Positions 34,078 to 45,439 of a stretch of 64,000 nucleotides of DNA are shown one piece after another. The stretch covers positions 23,142,482-23,206,481 of the forward strand of contig NC_030681.2 of assembly GCF_000004195.4 (NCBI RefSeq), given 5' to 3'. Source of the stretch: Xenopus tropicalis. Taxonomy: Eukaryota > Chordata > Amphibia > Anura > Pipidae. Every line of letters begins with the position of its first letter. The first letter of the stretch is position 1. Below the pieces are notes generated by a model, which was not told the DNA's origin, ran no database searches, and saw only the letters and a program-made list of their open reading frames with translations. Position numbers and translations under genes: made by a program.

Positions 34078-34966
34078 TACAGGTATGGGATCCCTTATCC
34101 GGAAACCCGTTATCCAGAAAGTTCCAAATTACGGAAAGGCCATCTCCTATAGACTCCATTATAAGACAATAATTCTAATTTTTAAAAACGATTTCCTTTT
34201 TCTCTGTAATAATAAAACAGGACCTGTACTTGATCCCAACTAAGATATAATTACCCCTTATTGAGGGCAGAACAGCCCTATTGGGTTTATTTAATGGTTA
34301 AATGATTCCCTTTTCTCTGTAATAATAAAACAGTACCTGTACTTGATCCCAACTAAGATATAATTACCCCTTATTGGGGGCAGAACAGCCCTATTGGGTT
34401 TATTTAATGGTTAAATGATTCCCTTTTCTCTGTAATAATAAAACAGTACCTGTACTTGATCGCAACTAAGATATAATTACCCCTTATTGGGGCAGAACAG
34501 CCCTATTGGGTTTATTTCATGGTTAAATGATTCCCTTTTCTCTGTAATAATAAAACAGTACCTGTACTTGATCGCAACTAAGATATAATTACCCCTTATT
34601 GGGGCAGAACAGCCCTATTGGGTTTATTTAATGGTTAAATGATTCCCTTTTCTCTGTAATAATAAAACAGTACCTGTACTTGATCCCAACTAAGATATAA
34701 TTACCCCTTATTGGGGGCAGAACAGCCCTATTGGGTTTATTTAATGGTTAAATGATTCCCTTTTCTCTGTAATAATAAAACAGTACCTGTACTTGATCCC
34801 AACTAAGATATAATTAATCCTTATCGGAGGCAAAACACGCCTATTGGGTTTATTCAATATTTAAATGATTTTTAGCAGACTTACGTTATGGAGGTCCAAA
34901 TTACGAAAAGATCCCTTATCCGGAAAACCCCAGGTCCCGAGCATTCTGGATAACAGGTCCCATAAT
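34078..34966 (+). mobile_element. 113-bp-family MITE, copy F, 6 units
   Basis: Left end TACAGGTATGGGATCCCTTA; right end GGATAACAGGTCCCATA, with the last CCTGTA missing. Six internal units start between 34213 and 34783; two adjacent ones share GATCGC instead of GATCCC, showing local unit duplication. Confidence 0.9.
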
Positions 34967-34974
34967 AAAATGAT

Positions 34975-35210
34975 ATTAGAAGACATGAAGGTGTTCCATG
35001 GCCAGAAAAGGAGAGGCCAGAGGTCAAGGTGACTTCTAATATCGTCATATTAGAAGACTGGGGGTACATTACCTTTTATAATAAACAGGTTTCAGTGTAT
35101 CATGTGACACAAGTGACATCATTCAGAACACACTATATTGTGAATAAGGAACCATCTACTCTAATCTATGAGGATATTAGATGTGACCAAGAAGATCTCT
35201 GAAAATATAA
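34975..35210. repeat. Dispersed repeat, ATATTAGAAGNC family
   Basis: GACTTCTAATATCG / CATATTAGAAGACTGGGGGTAC, also at 42325-42450 and, in part, 36325-36440. Ends not defined. Confidence 0.5.
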
Positions 35211-35439
35211 AAGCAGAGGCCCACAGGTCTAATGTACCCAGGGGTCATTTATAAAAACCAGGAAATTTTGCCCATGTTCAAACATGCAGAATATAAGAGA
35301 ATCAATTTGCAAATGCATTAAGATGTGCTCAAACATGCTATCTTCTGTTGCCTTTAAAACAAAAATAAGAAATGACAACCCTCACTTATGGAATTATGCT
35401 CAGAGACATGCCAATTATTTCTCTGTATCCCTGCAGCCA

Positions 35440-36240
35440 GAATCATGTAAAGGGTAACTCCACCCAAACACAACTTTAGTTTTTTTGAAAAGTAAACATA
35501 ATTCAAAGCAACCTTTGCAATGTACATCAATTTAAAAATATGCAGCCTTTTCATGCTTTTTAATATAATAATAAGGTTTAGAACAGTTCCCCAAGCCCCG
35601 CCCCCTGTTCCCCTGCTGATGTGGCTGCTTTGAGACTCAAATAAAATGTTGCAGTAGTCGACTGTCCTCAGCCTGCCTTCAGCCTGCCTGTCACAAATCC
35701 CACAATTCCCTGCACACGTAATGTCAATAAGGAAAGGAACATCACAGTGCAATGCATTGTGGGTTATGTAGTCCCTGCATGCTGTCTGTAAGCTGTGGAG
35801 CAGTTGTTACAATTTGTAACATCAATGTTTTAGTCCCTCCTCCCCTTCCATGATTTCAAATAATACAGAAAGAGAACTGTTTTGCAGCTGGATATCAGCA
35901 TATAAAAATGGTATTTATTCATACAATGAATACCATGATTACAGCGATAGCTATATTAGGGGTTTCTCTGTTGTGTGGGGAACATATTATACACAGATAG
36001 CACAGACAGAGCCTAAAAATGCAGGAAATACATCTAAACTCGCAGGCAGTCTGATTCAGCTGATTGAAATTAGCACAAGTTGCTTTTTTTTAATTCGATT
36101 ATACATAGCAAGAGATGTTTTGCACACAGATAATGGGATATATCTCACAACTCGTGGGGAGCGAGGAGCAGAGTGCAGCTTTCCTCTGGGCAGAAGTGCT
36201 ACTAAAGAGTACTCCCTTCCCTTTCCAAATAAATGATATG
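35440..36240. repeat. T2-like interspersed repeat
   Basis: Starts near AAAGGGTAACTCCACCC and includes GCATTGTGGGTTATGTAGTCCCTGCATG and two short palindromes (AATGGTATTTATTCATACAATGAATACCAT). A 128-aa frame across it is not convincing. Confidence 0.4.
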
Positions 36241-37290
36241 CAGTAACATGGGGCCCTGAGATATTTTTTTGTCGAAGGCCAAGTGCTTTTATACAGGTCA
36301 TGGAACAACATGCTCATATTTTACAACAGGAGGTACATTATTTATTATAATACACAAGTTTCCTTGACAGAAATTACATCACTGAGCACCAATTATAACT
36401 GATAACATTACTACGTATCATTTATAAGGACATAATTTACAAGATATACACTTGTGTAGTACATATATATTAGTTATATGTGTCCGGGGGGGTATTATAC
36501 ATTGTGACATCATGCTGTGCTTTTGGCTCCACTGAGGGCTTATCTTGGGGGATCATGTGTTTTTGTCACCTAGGGATTGGCTGTTGGAGCAGCCAAAACG
36601 TCTGTTTAAATTTATTCTGAGAATTATAGTGCCTGGTGCTTTAAAAATACTGTAATTAAACCACATAACACCAAGGTTAAGTGATTATCCTCTCGTGTAA
36701 TGGAATACGGAAGTGCAATCTTTGCAGCTAGATACCCATTTATTACATTATGAAAAATGAGCATAATCCCTGTTTCCTCTCTTATTTGCAGTAATTCTAG
36801 ATGAAAATATACTGGCCATGTTTAATGATTTTACATGTAATGGATTAGGGAAATTAAGGAACGGAGGTAAATAAATGGCAGAAGAGTTGATCTCAATGTT
36901 CTTGTAAATTGGATGATTGAATGGCTATCATAGGAGCACAATGTTAACAAGAGGTTTGAGACAGAAAGGACAGAGGACTATACCGTAGGTACACAGATAA
37001 ACCACAGTTAAATAGAATATAATTATGTTTTATAGACGTATGTAAAAGTGTCCATACAAGATAGACATTTTGGGTTTTTTTATCTTAATATACTGGTTTT
37101 AAGGGGAAATCAGATAAATAAATCAATCGATCTGCTGATTGCACATGGGCAGACAACTAATAGAGTGAGTAATACACAACTGCATGGATAACTAAATTGA
37201 AGGAAAAGAAAGGGTAACATTTTTTGGAGGCACCAAGTTGTTAGGCACCCCCAATGATTCTAGTTCCTTACCTGCTACCCTGGTATGGTG
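36240..37290. other. No gene seen; possible conserved element
   Basis: 36650-36920 is repeat-free and holds two bicoid-type K50 homeodomain cores (TAATCC at 36764-36769, GGATTA at 36842-36847). Weak evidence. Confidence 0.25.
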
Positions 37291-37298
37291 CCTCTTTC

Positions 37299-37560
37299 CA
37301 GGGTTGGACTGGGGAGTGCAGGGCCCACCGGGGCTGCCACTCCAGAGGCCTTGCAGGTGCCCCCGCCGGCCACGTCCCCCAAACCCCTTCCCGCCTCCCT
37401 AACCCCCCCGCAGGATCCCCTGCCCAACATCCTCCCCTGAGGGTGCATAAATTTAACGCGTCAGGGGAGGAACACTGTCGGCTGCAAGAGTGCTGGCAAG
37501 GGTTGGGTCTGGGCCACCAGGGCCTGCCGGGTTTTTTCTCGTTGACCCAGTCCGACCCTG
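37299..37560. mobile_element. hAT-type MITE, CAGGGTTGGACTGGGG family
   Basis: Ends CAGGGTTGGACTGGGG and CCCAGTCCGACCCTG, with interior GGGCCCACCGG / CCAGGGCCTGCC. Flanks CCTCTTTC and TCTTTTTC agree at only 6 of 8 bases. Confidence 0.75.
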
Positions 37561-37599
37561 TCTTTTTCTCACAAAAATCACCAGCTACAGTTTGCTGAG

Positions 37600-38130
37600 C
37601 ACTATGCCACCATCTTTTTCTAGTCTACTATGCATTCCCTGGTTCACAAACACAATGGGCCAGACTTGGTTAGATGAGCAAGACATATATCCTTATTCAG
37701 TCCCAGAATTTACCAAAGAGTCAGAAGCAATACAATGACAAAAACTTCTCTCTCTGCTTATATCGGGAAAAAACTGGACCTTAATTAGGAGAAAATATTC
37801 CTCTCCTCAAATTGAATCTCCCCCATATGTTTTCCTGTGATAAATACTAAAAGAATGTTTTTTCATGAAATTAAATCTGGCCCAATGTAAGAAGACCAAT
37901 CTGATGTCCCGGGTTCCCCAGTGTGCTAAGTGCTACACCATGTACGAAGGTCACGTGCATTATGTGCATCATGACACAATACGGCATGTAGCATAACCAT
38001 ACCTCCCAACTGTCCTGATTTTCGTGGGACAGTCCCTCTTTTGACAGCACAACCCGCAGTCCAGGATTCTTACTGAAAAGTCCCTCATTTCCCTTTGATC
38101 TCCTGCACTGAATGCTAAAAAAAATACAAA
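37600..38130. other. No gene; short dispersed repeat
   Basis: 38003-38100 (CATACCTCCCAACTGTCCTG, GTGGGACAGTCCCTC) looks like an interspersed repeat; the remainder is unremarkable. Confidence 0.4.
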
Positions 38131-38132
38131 TT

Positions 38133-38365
38133 TAATTTAGGCTCATGCCACACGAGGCTGAAAATTCCGCCCTACGCCTCCTACATGTGCCTGCACCCGA
38201 ATGAATGGAATACACTTGGGTGCAGGCACATGTAGCCGATATACGCATAAAAACGCGAGACAATGCAAAGTCTTACGTTTTTATGCTTATATCGGCTACA
38301 TGTGCCTGCACCCAAGCATATTACATTTATTCGGGTGCAGGCACATGTAGGAGGTTCTGGTCTAC
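38133..38365. mobile_element. Multi-hairpin MITE
   Basis: Four copies of TACATGTGCCTGCACCC in alternating orientation (near 38183, 38216, 38295 and 38334) form two small hairpins inside one large one. The loop contains AACGCGAGACAATGC. Left end near GGCTCATGCCACACGAGGC. Confidence 0.75.
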
Positions 38366-38853
38366 TATAAGAGGTATAAGGTTATTATGCACCCCCAAAT
38401 AAACAAGTTCAGCACTTACTTATATTTTGTTTCCTATAAGACTGCATTTTCCAGGAACACTTCCTGCTCTGCTACTGCAGAGGGAACCAAAATGCACAGC
38501 TGAGGTAGGAACTTTTACCTGATGCACCAGTTCCCAAGTGCAGGACTTAGTGAATGTGCCTGATGTCTTACATGTTATCCTTATCTCAAAGTTTGAAAAA
38601 GTTATTCAAAATTGTTTATATGCCACTGAAAACCAGTTTTATACTGTCTCCAGCACAGACAGCCGGCAGTGAGTTACAGACAGACAGTTACACCTGCAGA
38701 ACCAGTGCACATGTTGCACAGTAGTTAATGCTGGTTATAGATCATTTATGCAGCAAGATATGTGTTTTGTTTTATAAAAGCCAAATTGCGTTATGTTCAT
38801 ATGATTACTGTTTATAAGTTATATTTCCAGAACAGTATTATACATTAATATGT

Positions 38854-39170
38854 TAAAGGAGAACTAAACCCCACTACGAACAACAGCCCCCCTTAACTGT
38901 CCTCCATCACCCCCCTTAACCTATGCCTGCTTGCACAGCCTGTTACAGTAAAAAGTGGCTCTATTTAAAAACCGGAGCTAAAAAAGCAGAGCAGCGCAGC
39001 AGAGTACCTAGACGCCATCTTCTGTCCATAAGAAAATGCGCTGATACAGATCCTACAGGAGCGTGCGCGGGTGGCGCTAGTCAGGAATCAGTAGGGTCTG
39101 TGTCGGCAGTGAGACCCAAAGCATTTTCTAATGGACAGAAGATGGCCTGGGGGGTGCCTAACAACTTGGG
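38854..39170. mobile_element. T2-like MITE
   Basis: Begins TTAAAGGAGAACTAAACCCC. Internal inverted pair GCCATCTTCTGTCCAT / ATGGACAGAAGATGGC. No clear matching TTAA right end; probably truncated. Confidence 0.6.
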
Positions 39171-39179
39171 ACCCCCCAG

Positions 39180-40145
39180 CTATTTTACGATTCTTTCTTT
39201 TTACACTGACACCAACTTTTGCGGACTATATAATGACATGAAAATCTGAAGTTGCTGAATGCAAAAAGATGCAAAATGGTTTCGCTTTGGTCCAAACTTG
39301 AGATGCAGTTTTCATTGAAGGTACTCGTGTACCCAGCCATGCTGTAAAATCCATTTGTCCTAATCCAATCAGCACGGAAGACCAATTCTTAAGTTGCTCT
39401 TACCAACAATCTACCAAATTCATGAGGTACCCGAGAATTTATTTTTTTTTTAAATTGTTGAAGGTTCCCAAAGATTTTGATGTAAAGCAACTGAAGAATT
39501 TTTGGCAATGGGAGCAATTACATCTTATGAATGGCCTTCATTTGAACAATGCCAGGGGCATTTAAGTATTTCCCATCTTTGGTTGCGTTCATAAAATAAA
39601 CAGAAACTAGCCAATGGGGGACCAGGGCAAGCTTGTATTGTGCAGTTTTCCTGAGCTAAAACATAAAACTGGTTGAAAAAAGTTAATATAACAGTGAAAT
39701 AAGGTTTATAGCAATGAGATAAACACTTTTGCTCCAGTCTATTAATGAAGTGCAATGTAATGACTGAGCTGCCTGTTTTCCAGTAGGTCAGGACTTTCAG
39801 TAAAGGCCAGACCTGACAAAGTGAATGTGTATGTCTTGCCAAGAAATGAGATCCCTTTTGTAGACTAATGACCTTTTTGCAACTAATACAAATATGATTC
39901 ATTGATAGAGGTGTCTGCAGATCATTCAGATTAACATATTTCAGCACCATCAGCTGTTTTATAACAAAAACATAAGATTTGTTGAATAATAATAAGCTTC
40001 AGAAATCTCTTATATAAAATGCAGATGCCTGAACTGCAAATTCTATTATTGTTTGTTTTATATAGTCCTATAGTAATTCATGCTAGGAACTTAGGTCAAA
40101 TGCCAGTCTTTTTACAGTTTTCTTATTTTACATTTGATAATTATT
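39180..40145. other. No gene seen
   Basis: Non-coding. A 141-aa minus frame (39525-39950) lacks any motif. Confidence 0.45.
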
Positions 40146-40151
40146 TACAAT

Positions 40152-40567
40152 TAGTGATGAGCGAATCTGTTACGTTTCACTTCGCCGAAAAAATTCACGA
40201 ATCTTTCAAAAGATTCGCGAAACGGCAAAAAATTTGCGAAACGGTGAAAATGTTGTGCGTCAAAAAAATTGTCACCCGCAGCTATTGTTTTGTTGCCCTC
40301 GGCTATTGTTTTGTCATCCGCGGCTATTGTTTTGTCACCCGGCTATTCTTTTGTCGCCCGCGGCTATTCCTTTGTCGCCCGTGGCTATTGTTTTGTTTCC
40401 CGCAGGCTCTTCTTTTGTCACACGGCTATTCTTTTGTCGCCCGCGACAATTTTTGGATGCGCGGTGAATTTTTCTGCGCCAAATTTTTTCATCCGTTTCG
40501 CGAAACAATCTGCCAATGGCGAAACGCGGAAATTCGCTGTGAATCCATGCCTGGCGAAACATTTACA
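40152..40567. mobile_element. GATGAGCGAA-family MITE with inner minisatellite
   Basis: Left end TTAGTGATGAGCGAATCTG. Right part TCCATGCCTGGCGAAACATTT matches the other members, though the last bases are lost. The middle is expanded by an array. Confidence 0.85.
40262..40450. repeat. ~22-bp minisatellite in a MITE
   Basis: About eight units of TGTCACCCGCGGCTATTGTTT type (variants TGTCGCCC, CTATTCTTTTG). The same kind of array, in reverse, is in the MITE at 63777-64000. Confidence 0.9.
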
Positions 40568-41246
40568 ATTACATCCAGACACACCTTTAGTTTACCTAAT
40601 CCCTGCTTTATTGGGGCAGATATGGTTCAGGCACAGCCAAATAAACATGGCTTTACTGAACTTCTCAATACCATGTACAACTTGGACAGTAGTTTCCACA
40701 CAAGGGTTTGGACCCCAGACCAAAGTTAGTTATGGTGAAACTTGAGAAGAAATCCTATATAATATCCTGGAAGCTGAGCCTGAAGGTCAATTAGAGTGAG
40801 CAATGGTGAGTCCGGACCAAATATGGGGGGAGACCAGATCAGTTGAAATATCATGGACACGTTTGATGTTGCAGGGCAGCATTGCTTGAATCTAAAATAA
40901 ACTGCGATTAGTTATGGCCTGCTAGCTGGATTTTTTAGATGTGTCACTGAATGTTTAACTGATCTGGTCACCCTTATTTGTGACCTATAAGCGGTGTTTG
41001 ACCAAAAAAAATCTGAAAAACCACTCATTTATGGTTAAGGTATATTGGCTATTTACTTTATGCAAAAAAGGCTCAAGCATTCTATAATTTTTATTCATTT
41101 GTGCATACAGATTTTGATATACCGTATATACTCGAGTATAAGCCGAGTTTTTCAGCACCAAAAATGTGCACAAAAATGCAGTCTCGGCTTATACTCGCGT
41201 ATATACGGTACTGAAGATGGCATACGTTTGTGCGCTCGGATTAGTG

Positions 41247-41340
41247 CCTTTCTAAGTTGTGCTTTTTCCAATTTGTGCCTTTCTAAGTTGTGCCTTTTCC
41301 AAGTTGTGCCTTTTCCAAGTTGTGCCTTTCCTAAGTTCAC
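41247..41340. repeat. ~19-bp minisatellite, 5 units
   Basis: GTGCCTTTCTAAGTT / GTGCCTTTTCCAAGTT units in tandem. Two more lie after the insertion at 41675. Confidence 0.85.
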
Positions 41341-41370
41341 ACATGCGAGCGTGTGCTCACTCGCATGTGT

Positions 41371-41658
41371 ACCACAGAGACCTTATCCGCACACCCTGGC
41401 ACTCCAAACTTATATGCCCGGTGCACACTGCTGGAGGGATCGGCACCCTCCAAAAATAGTACAACCACAAAAAAAGCAAATGGCACTCAGGGCTGTAAAC
41501 AAGGGAAAAACCCTTAAAAAAATTTTATTGCGGAGGTGCAACGTTTCGGGGCAACGTGACCCCGCTTGATAAAGGGGTCACGTTGCCCCGAAACGTTGCA
41601 CCTCCGCAATAAAATTTTTTTAAGGGTTTTTCCCTTGTTTACAGCCCTGAGTGCCATT
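41371..41658. mobile_element. Penelope-like terminal fragment with 17-bp duplication
   Basis: The insert is flanked by TGCTCACTCGCATGTGT at 41354-41370 and 41659-41675. It starts ACCACAGAGACC and contains the long palindrome described next. The hairpin end and the TGATAAA...CGAAAC motif recall the terminal repeats of the Penelope-like element at 50042. No coding part. Confidence 0.7.
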
Positions 41659-41661
41659 TGC
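41476..41661. repeat. Perfect 88-bp-arm palindrome
   Basis: Arms 41476-41563 and 41574-41661 are exact inverse copies with a 10-bp loop. Perfect arms imply recent origin. Inside the right arm, GGGG-loop-CCCC is followed by GAAACG (hammerhead-like layout). Confidence 0.95.
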
Positions 41662-42164
41662 TCACTCGCATGTGTGCCTTTCTAAGTTGGGAGCGCACAC
41701 GGCAGAAAACAAGGAGTTTTAGTTACACAGCTCTGAAGACAAGTTGCACAGCTCTGAAGTCAATGGGAAGCAGACTGTGGTGGGCATCAGGAATTTTTTA
41801 TGGCAGCTTCCTTAGCCTTCCCAAACTTGCCTGACAGCTAAAAAAACTTAGCAGTAGCAGCTGCATTTCCCACCCTAGGCTTATACTCGAGTCAATAAGT
41901 TTTTCCAGTTTTCTTAGGTAAAATGAGGTACCTCGGCTTATATTCGGATCGGCTTATACTCGAGTATATACGGTATATTACACAAATATATAACAGAAGA
42001 TGTAATTATTATTTTAGTATTTTGTTTGATGCTGTAACTCCCCAAACTGCAAGCAATTTAGGCAGTGGAGTTATTGTTTCTGTTATTTCTGGCACTAAGA
42101 AAGAATATGAAGTCAGGTTTACTTAAGCACTTTGCAAAACAGTGAAAAATTAATGAAATGTGTC

Positions 42165-42325
42165 TTATGATGCACACAACTTGTTTTTACACGTGTGACT
42201 TTTTTTTTGGCAAGCTGTGAATTTTTCCCTGGTAAATTTTTGCTCCTATCTCTCGAATAACATCCACCAGTGGCGAAACGATTTGAATCCATGCCTGGAG
42301 TAAAATTTTGCTCATCACTAACAAG
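42165..42325. mobile_element. GATGAGCGAA-family MITE, diverged
   Basis: Right end GAATCCATGCCTGGAGTAAA then TTTGCTCATCACTA; interior CCAGTGGCGAAACG. The left end is unclear. Confidence 0.65.
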
Positions 42326-42460
42326 GATATTAGAAGTCACTGAAGGGTTCTGTGACTGAGAACTGAGCACCACTCATATATTATAAGGGATCATGTACCC
42401 CCTACTGTAACTTACAAGGATATTAGAAGTCACTGAGGGGGGTTTTGTGACCATATAGGA
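42326..42460. repeat. ATATTAGAAGTCAC dispersed repeat, duplicated
   Basis: AAGGATATTAGAAGTCACTGA occurs at 42324 and 42418, about 94 bp apart. Related to 34975-35210. Confidence 0.6.
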
Positions 42461-42499
42461 CACAAGGCTGCAGGTTGTGGAGTACTTGTGGCAGGCTGC

Positions 42500-43505
42500 A
42501 GTATGTGTTTAAAATTGTTAAATTTGTAACAGAAATGTAGAGTTCGTTTGTTGTCTGATTATATTTGTACTGGGACAACCGACAGCCTTGACACTGCCCT
42601 GGTCAATTTTTTTTCTAATACACTAATGAGCTGCAGCACTTTATGAAAAAAATATATTATTTAATGGGCAAAATACCTGCTGATGTAAATAAAAAAAGCT
42701 GTTTTATAAATATTGGAAACTAATTGCTAAATCGTGATTAGAAGATAAGGCCCCTGGAAATGCAGGAATGAACTGGAGGATAATAACAAATCGGAAATGT
42801 CTCGCCTGTAGGCTTCTTGCTTTATGTCCAGTGTTGCCCTAGGCCTAAACCCGGCTCCAGGGCTACTCCTGCCATTAAGCTGGGGGCCCAAGGCAACTGC
42901 TATTTCTGCCGGCCCTGTATGAAATATTTCCCATCAAGAATAGGGGCTGTACGATTTCTGGAACCCACTGTACATTCTGGGGGTCCTATGTGCATTATTT
43001 ACAGCATATTTCTTGCTTTTGTTCTCTGGACTGTGCTCTAATGCAATATACAGATTACAGTATATTTTTCATAATGTTTCTTTTTCCAAGAATAGGTATG
43101 ATCCCGCCATGGTGACACCAGTGTGTGCGCAGCAGGGTGTGAATGTGACATTTGCAGCAAGATTGTTCCTTTTCTTACTCGTGCACAGTGTGATAACATA
43201 TATGATCCCACACTGTGTATCAGGCAAACATCCTATTTTTAGTAGCAGCAGTACTGAATGGCAGGTATTTTTAGTCGAGTGCAGCAGAAAAGCATTGCTT
43301 TTGGCTGTGACATATTTTACAAAGAATACAGCGCAATGACACAGCCACTGAATGCCATTGAATGCATTAGAATAATTAATGGTCTCTTGTGCTTCTCGTT
43401 ATCATATTGTTTTCTATGAAGTATATTTAGCAGCACGGTGCAGTGCACTGGGGAGGAATGCACACAGTACCATAAATAGAAATACTCTCTATATATATGT
43501 ACATA
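42500..43505. other. No gene seen
   Basis: Includes a piece of a GGCCCTAGGCCTAAACCCGG-type repeat (42830-42925). Otherwise unremarkable. Confidence 0.4.

Positions 43506-43508
<3 letters not shown>

Positions 43509-43558
<50 letters not shown>
43509..43558. repeat. (TA)n microsatellite
   Basis: About 25 TA units bounded by TACTG and CAGTA, which form a small palindrome. Confidence 0.95.
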
Positions 43559-43561
<3 letters not shown>

Positions 43562-44043
43562 TATTGCTAAAACTGAAACAGGGATCTATATCATTGATCT
43601 TAGATCTGGCAGAGAGGCACTTGAGTCCATATCCTAAAACTGAGCGAAATTCCCTCAATGTAGTAACCCATAGCAACTATTCCACTAGTTGCTACCTGCA
43701 GCAGGCTTGTCAAAGCTAATTGCTGATTGGTTGATATGGGTCACTGCACTCTTTATGAGTAAATAAGCCCCACTGTAGTTTCATTTGTTATAATTGTTAA
43801 AAGGGTCTTTGCAAGACCATTGTAAAATTGTTGTGGGGCTACAGGATGGATGTAGCTGATTTATGGAAGGCTGCTTTCCCCTACAGACACAAGGATGTTG
43901 CCAGTTCTCCTGCTGTGCCAAGTTTTGGCAACCTTAGTTCAAACCCCCTCTTAAAGGAAAACTTTACCCCCGGAACAATGTAGGTCTCTATAAAAATATG
44001 TCACATAAAACAGCTCATATGTAAAACCCTGCTTCATCTAAAT

Positions 44044-44592
44044 CAATACTGTCCAACTGGCGGCCCGTGACCCCCCTCTGTGTGCCCCCCCCCCACCTAT
44101 CTGGCTGCTTTGATGGCTTACCTTTGTGTAAGCTTTAAATGGTATCAGTACTGAGATTAACTGGCCCCCTGCATGGTTAACACCTCAGATTTAAGGTGGC
44201 CATACACGTGGCGATCCGACGATGTTTCGTACGACCATCGGTCGCACGAAACATCGTAAGATCCGCCACACACCATTCAGGGCTGAATCGGCAGGTAAGG
44301 AGGTAGAAACAATAGGATTTCTACCTCCTTCTGCCGATTCAGCTCTGAAGGGAGAATTTTGGTCAGGCGCCTTCTATGGCGCCCGATCAAAATTTTCAAA
44401 CTTGTCCGATCGGCGAGTCGTCCGATATCGGCAGCTTCCTGCGATATCGGTCGACTCGCCGACATGCCATACACGCACCGATTATCGTACGAAACGAGGT
44501 TTCGTACGATAATATCGGTGCGTGTATGGCCACCTTTAGGCTGTAATCCCCCTGTATTGTTTAAATATGTAAACAGAAGTAGAACAGCACTG
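44044..44592. mobile_element. hAT-type MITE, middle layer
   Basis: Left CAATACTGTCCAACTGGCGG; right CAGAAGTAGAACAGCACTG. Flanks ATCTAAAT (44036-44043) and GTCTAAAT (44593-44600) agree at 7 of 8 bases. Confidence 0.8.
44194..44535. mobile_element. Harbinger-type MITE, inner layer
   Basis: Ends AGGTGGCCATACACG and CGTGTATGGCCACCT, flanked by TTA (44191-44193 and 44536-44538), the duplication expected for PIF/Harbinger. The interior has hairpins with TTTCGTACGA and GATCGG / CCGATC words. Confidence 0.92.
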
Positions 44593-44950
44593 GTCTAAAT
44601 AAACCATTTTCCAAAAAATATACTTTTTTAGTAGTATGTGCTGTTGGCTAATCCTAAATAGAAAAATGCCAGTTTTAAGTACTAAGGGCCACCCGTCAGC
44701 CAATTAATAGACAGAGTTCTGTATTTTACACCCCCACTACTTCCTGTTACAGTTAGAGCTGCATTATTTCCTGTCAGCTGATCTCTGACAGAGCACACAG
44801 CCCCTCACTAAATGGCGGCTCAAGGTGAAAAATGTACAAGACCCATATTTACTGATATATATTCCAGTTTGCTAAGATACTTTAATAGGTCACTTAATAT
44901 GGTATATCTGTTCGATAAGTATTAATTCTGGGGGTATAGTTTTCCTTTAA

Positions 44951-45439
44951 TGCCATTTTATTCACTTTACCAATACCCATTGCCAAAGTATTTTGCAGCC
45001 ACAAATTTGTTATAATGGGCATTCCATAATAAGTGTTATTTTTCTTATATAGAAGTGAAAGCTTTTCGCTTTCCTAAAGATCTGTAGATTGGTTTGGGAT
45101 TTGGCCACATTGGTCTAGCAGAATTCAGATGTGTCTAAATCCTAGAGAGATTGGTTTATTCACATTTAAGAAGGTCATATCCTGTACAGTACATTTAAGC
45201 AAAAAGCAGAAAACAAAACACCTTTTTGATAGACACTAAGCTGCATGAATCCATATTGGTGACAAAACAACCTATTGAGCTAATTCATTGTTTAAATGTT
45301 TTCAGTAGACAATGTATGATGAACCACATTATGGAAATACCATTTATAGGCTACAAGGAACTGAAATTCTTGGGTAGAATCTATACTGGGACATACAGTA
45401 TGAAGCCCAGAGTTTCCCAAATGGACTGCTCTAGTATTA
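44951..45439. other. No gene seen
   Basis: 45230-45310 is a diverged stub of the 113-bp MITE family (ATTGGTGACAAAACAACCTATTG). Otherwise nothing. Confidence 0.4.

Larger units (their letters stand above)
41120..41975. mobile_element. TIR element, TATACTCGAGTATAAGCCGA family
   Basis: Ends TACCGTATATACTCGAGTAT and ACTCGAGTATATACGGTA. A third, internal end lies at 41181-41210, and extra GGCTTATACTCGAG words occur near 41880. The class is not certain; a TA duplication is possible. Confidence 0.7.
43951..44950. mobile_element. T2-type MITE, outer layer of a nest
   Basis: TTAA at 43951-43954 and 44947-44950. Ends AAAGGAAAACTTTACCCCC and GGGGGTATAGTTTTCCTTTA. The original element is about 450 bp without the 550-bp insertion. 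Confidence 0.92.

Noticed and set aside
35850..36236. 128-aa frame
   Set aside because: It lies in an interspersed repeat with internal palindromes. Composition is not protein-like and no domain is seen.
39525..39950. 141-aa minus frame
   Set aside because: No motif, no splice or promoter context; chance length in AT-rich DNA.
40019..40729. 236-aa and 158-aa open frames
   Set aside because: They run through a MITE and its minisatellite (repetitive C/F/V-rich text such as RLLFCHP); no protein motif.
41045..41569. 174-aa frame
   Set aside because: It crosses a TIR element, a minisatellite and the snap-back insert; a composite of unrelated repeats.
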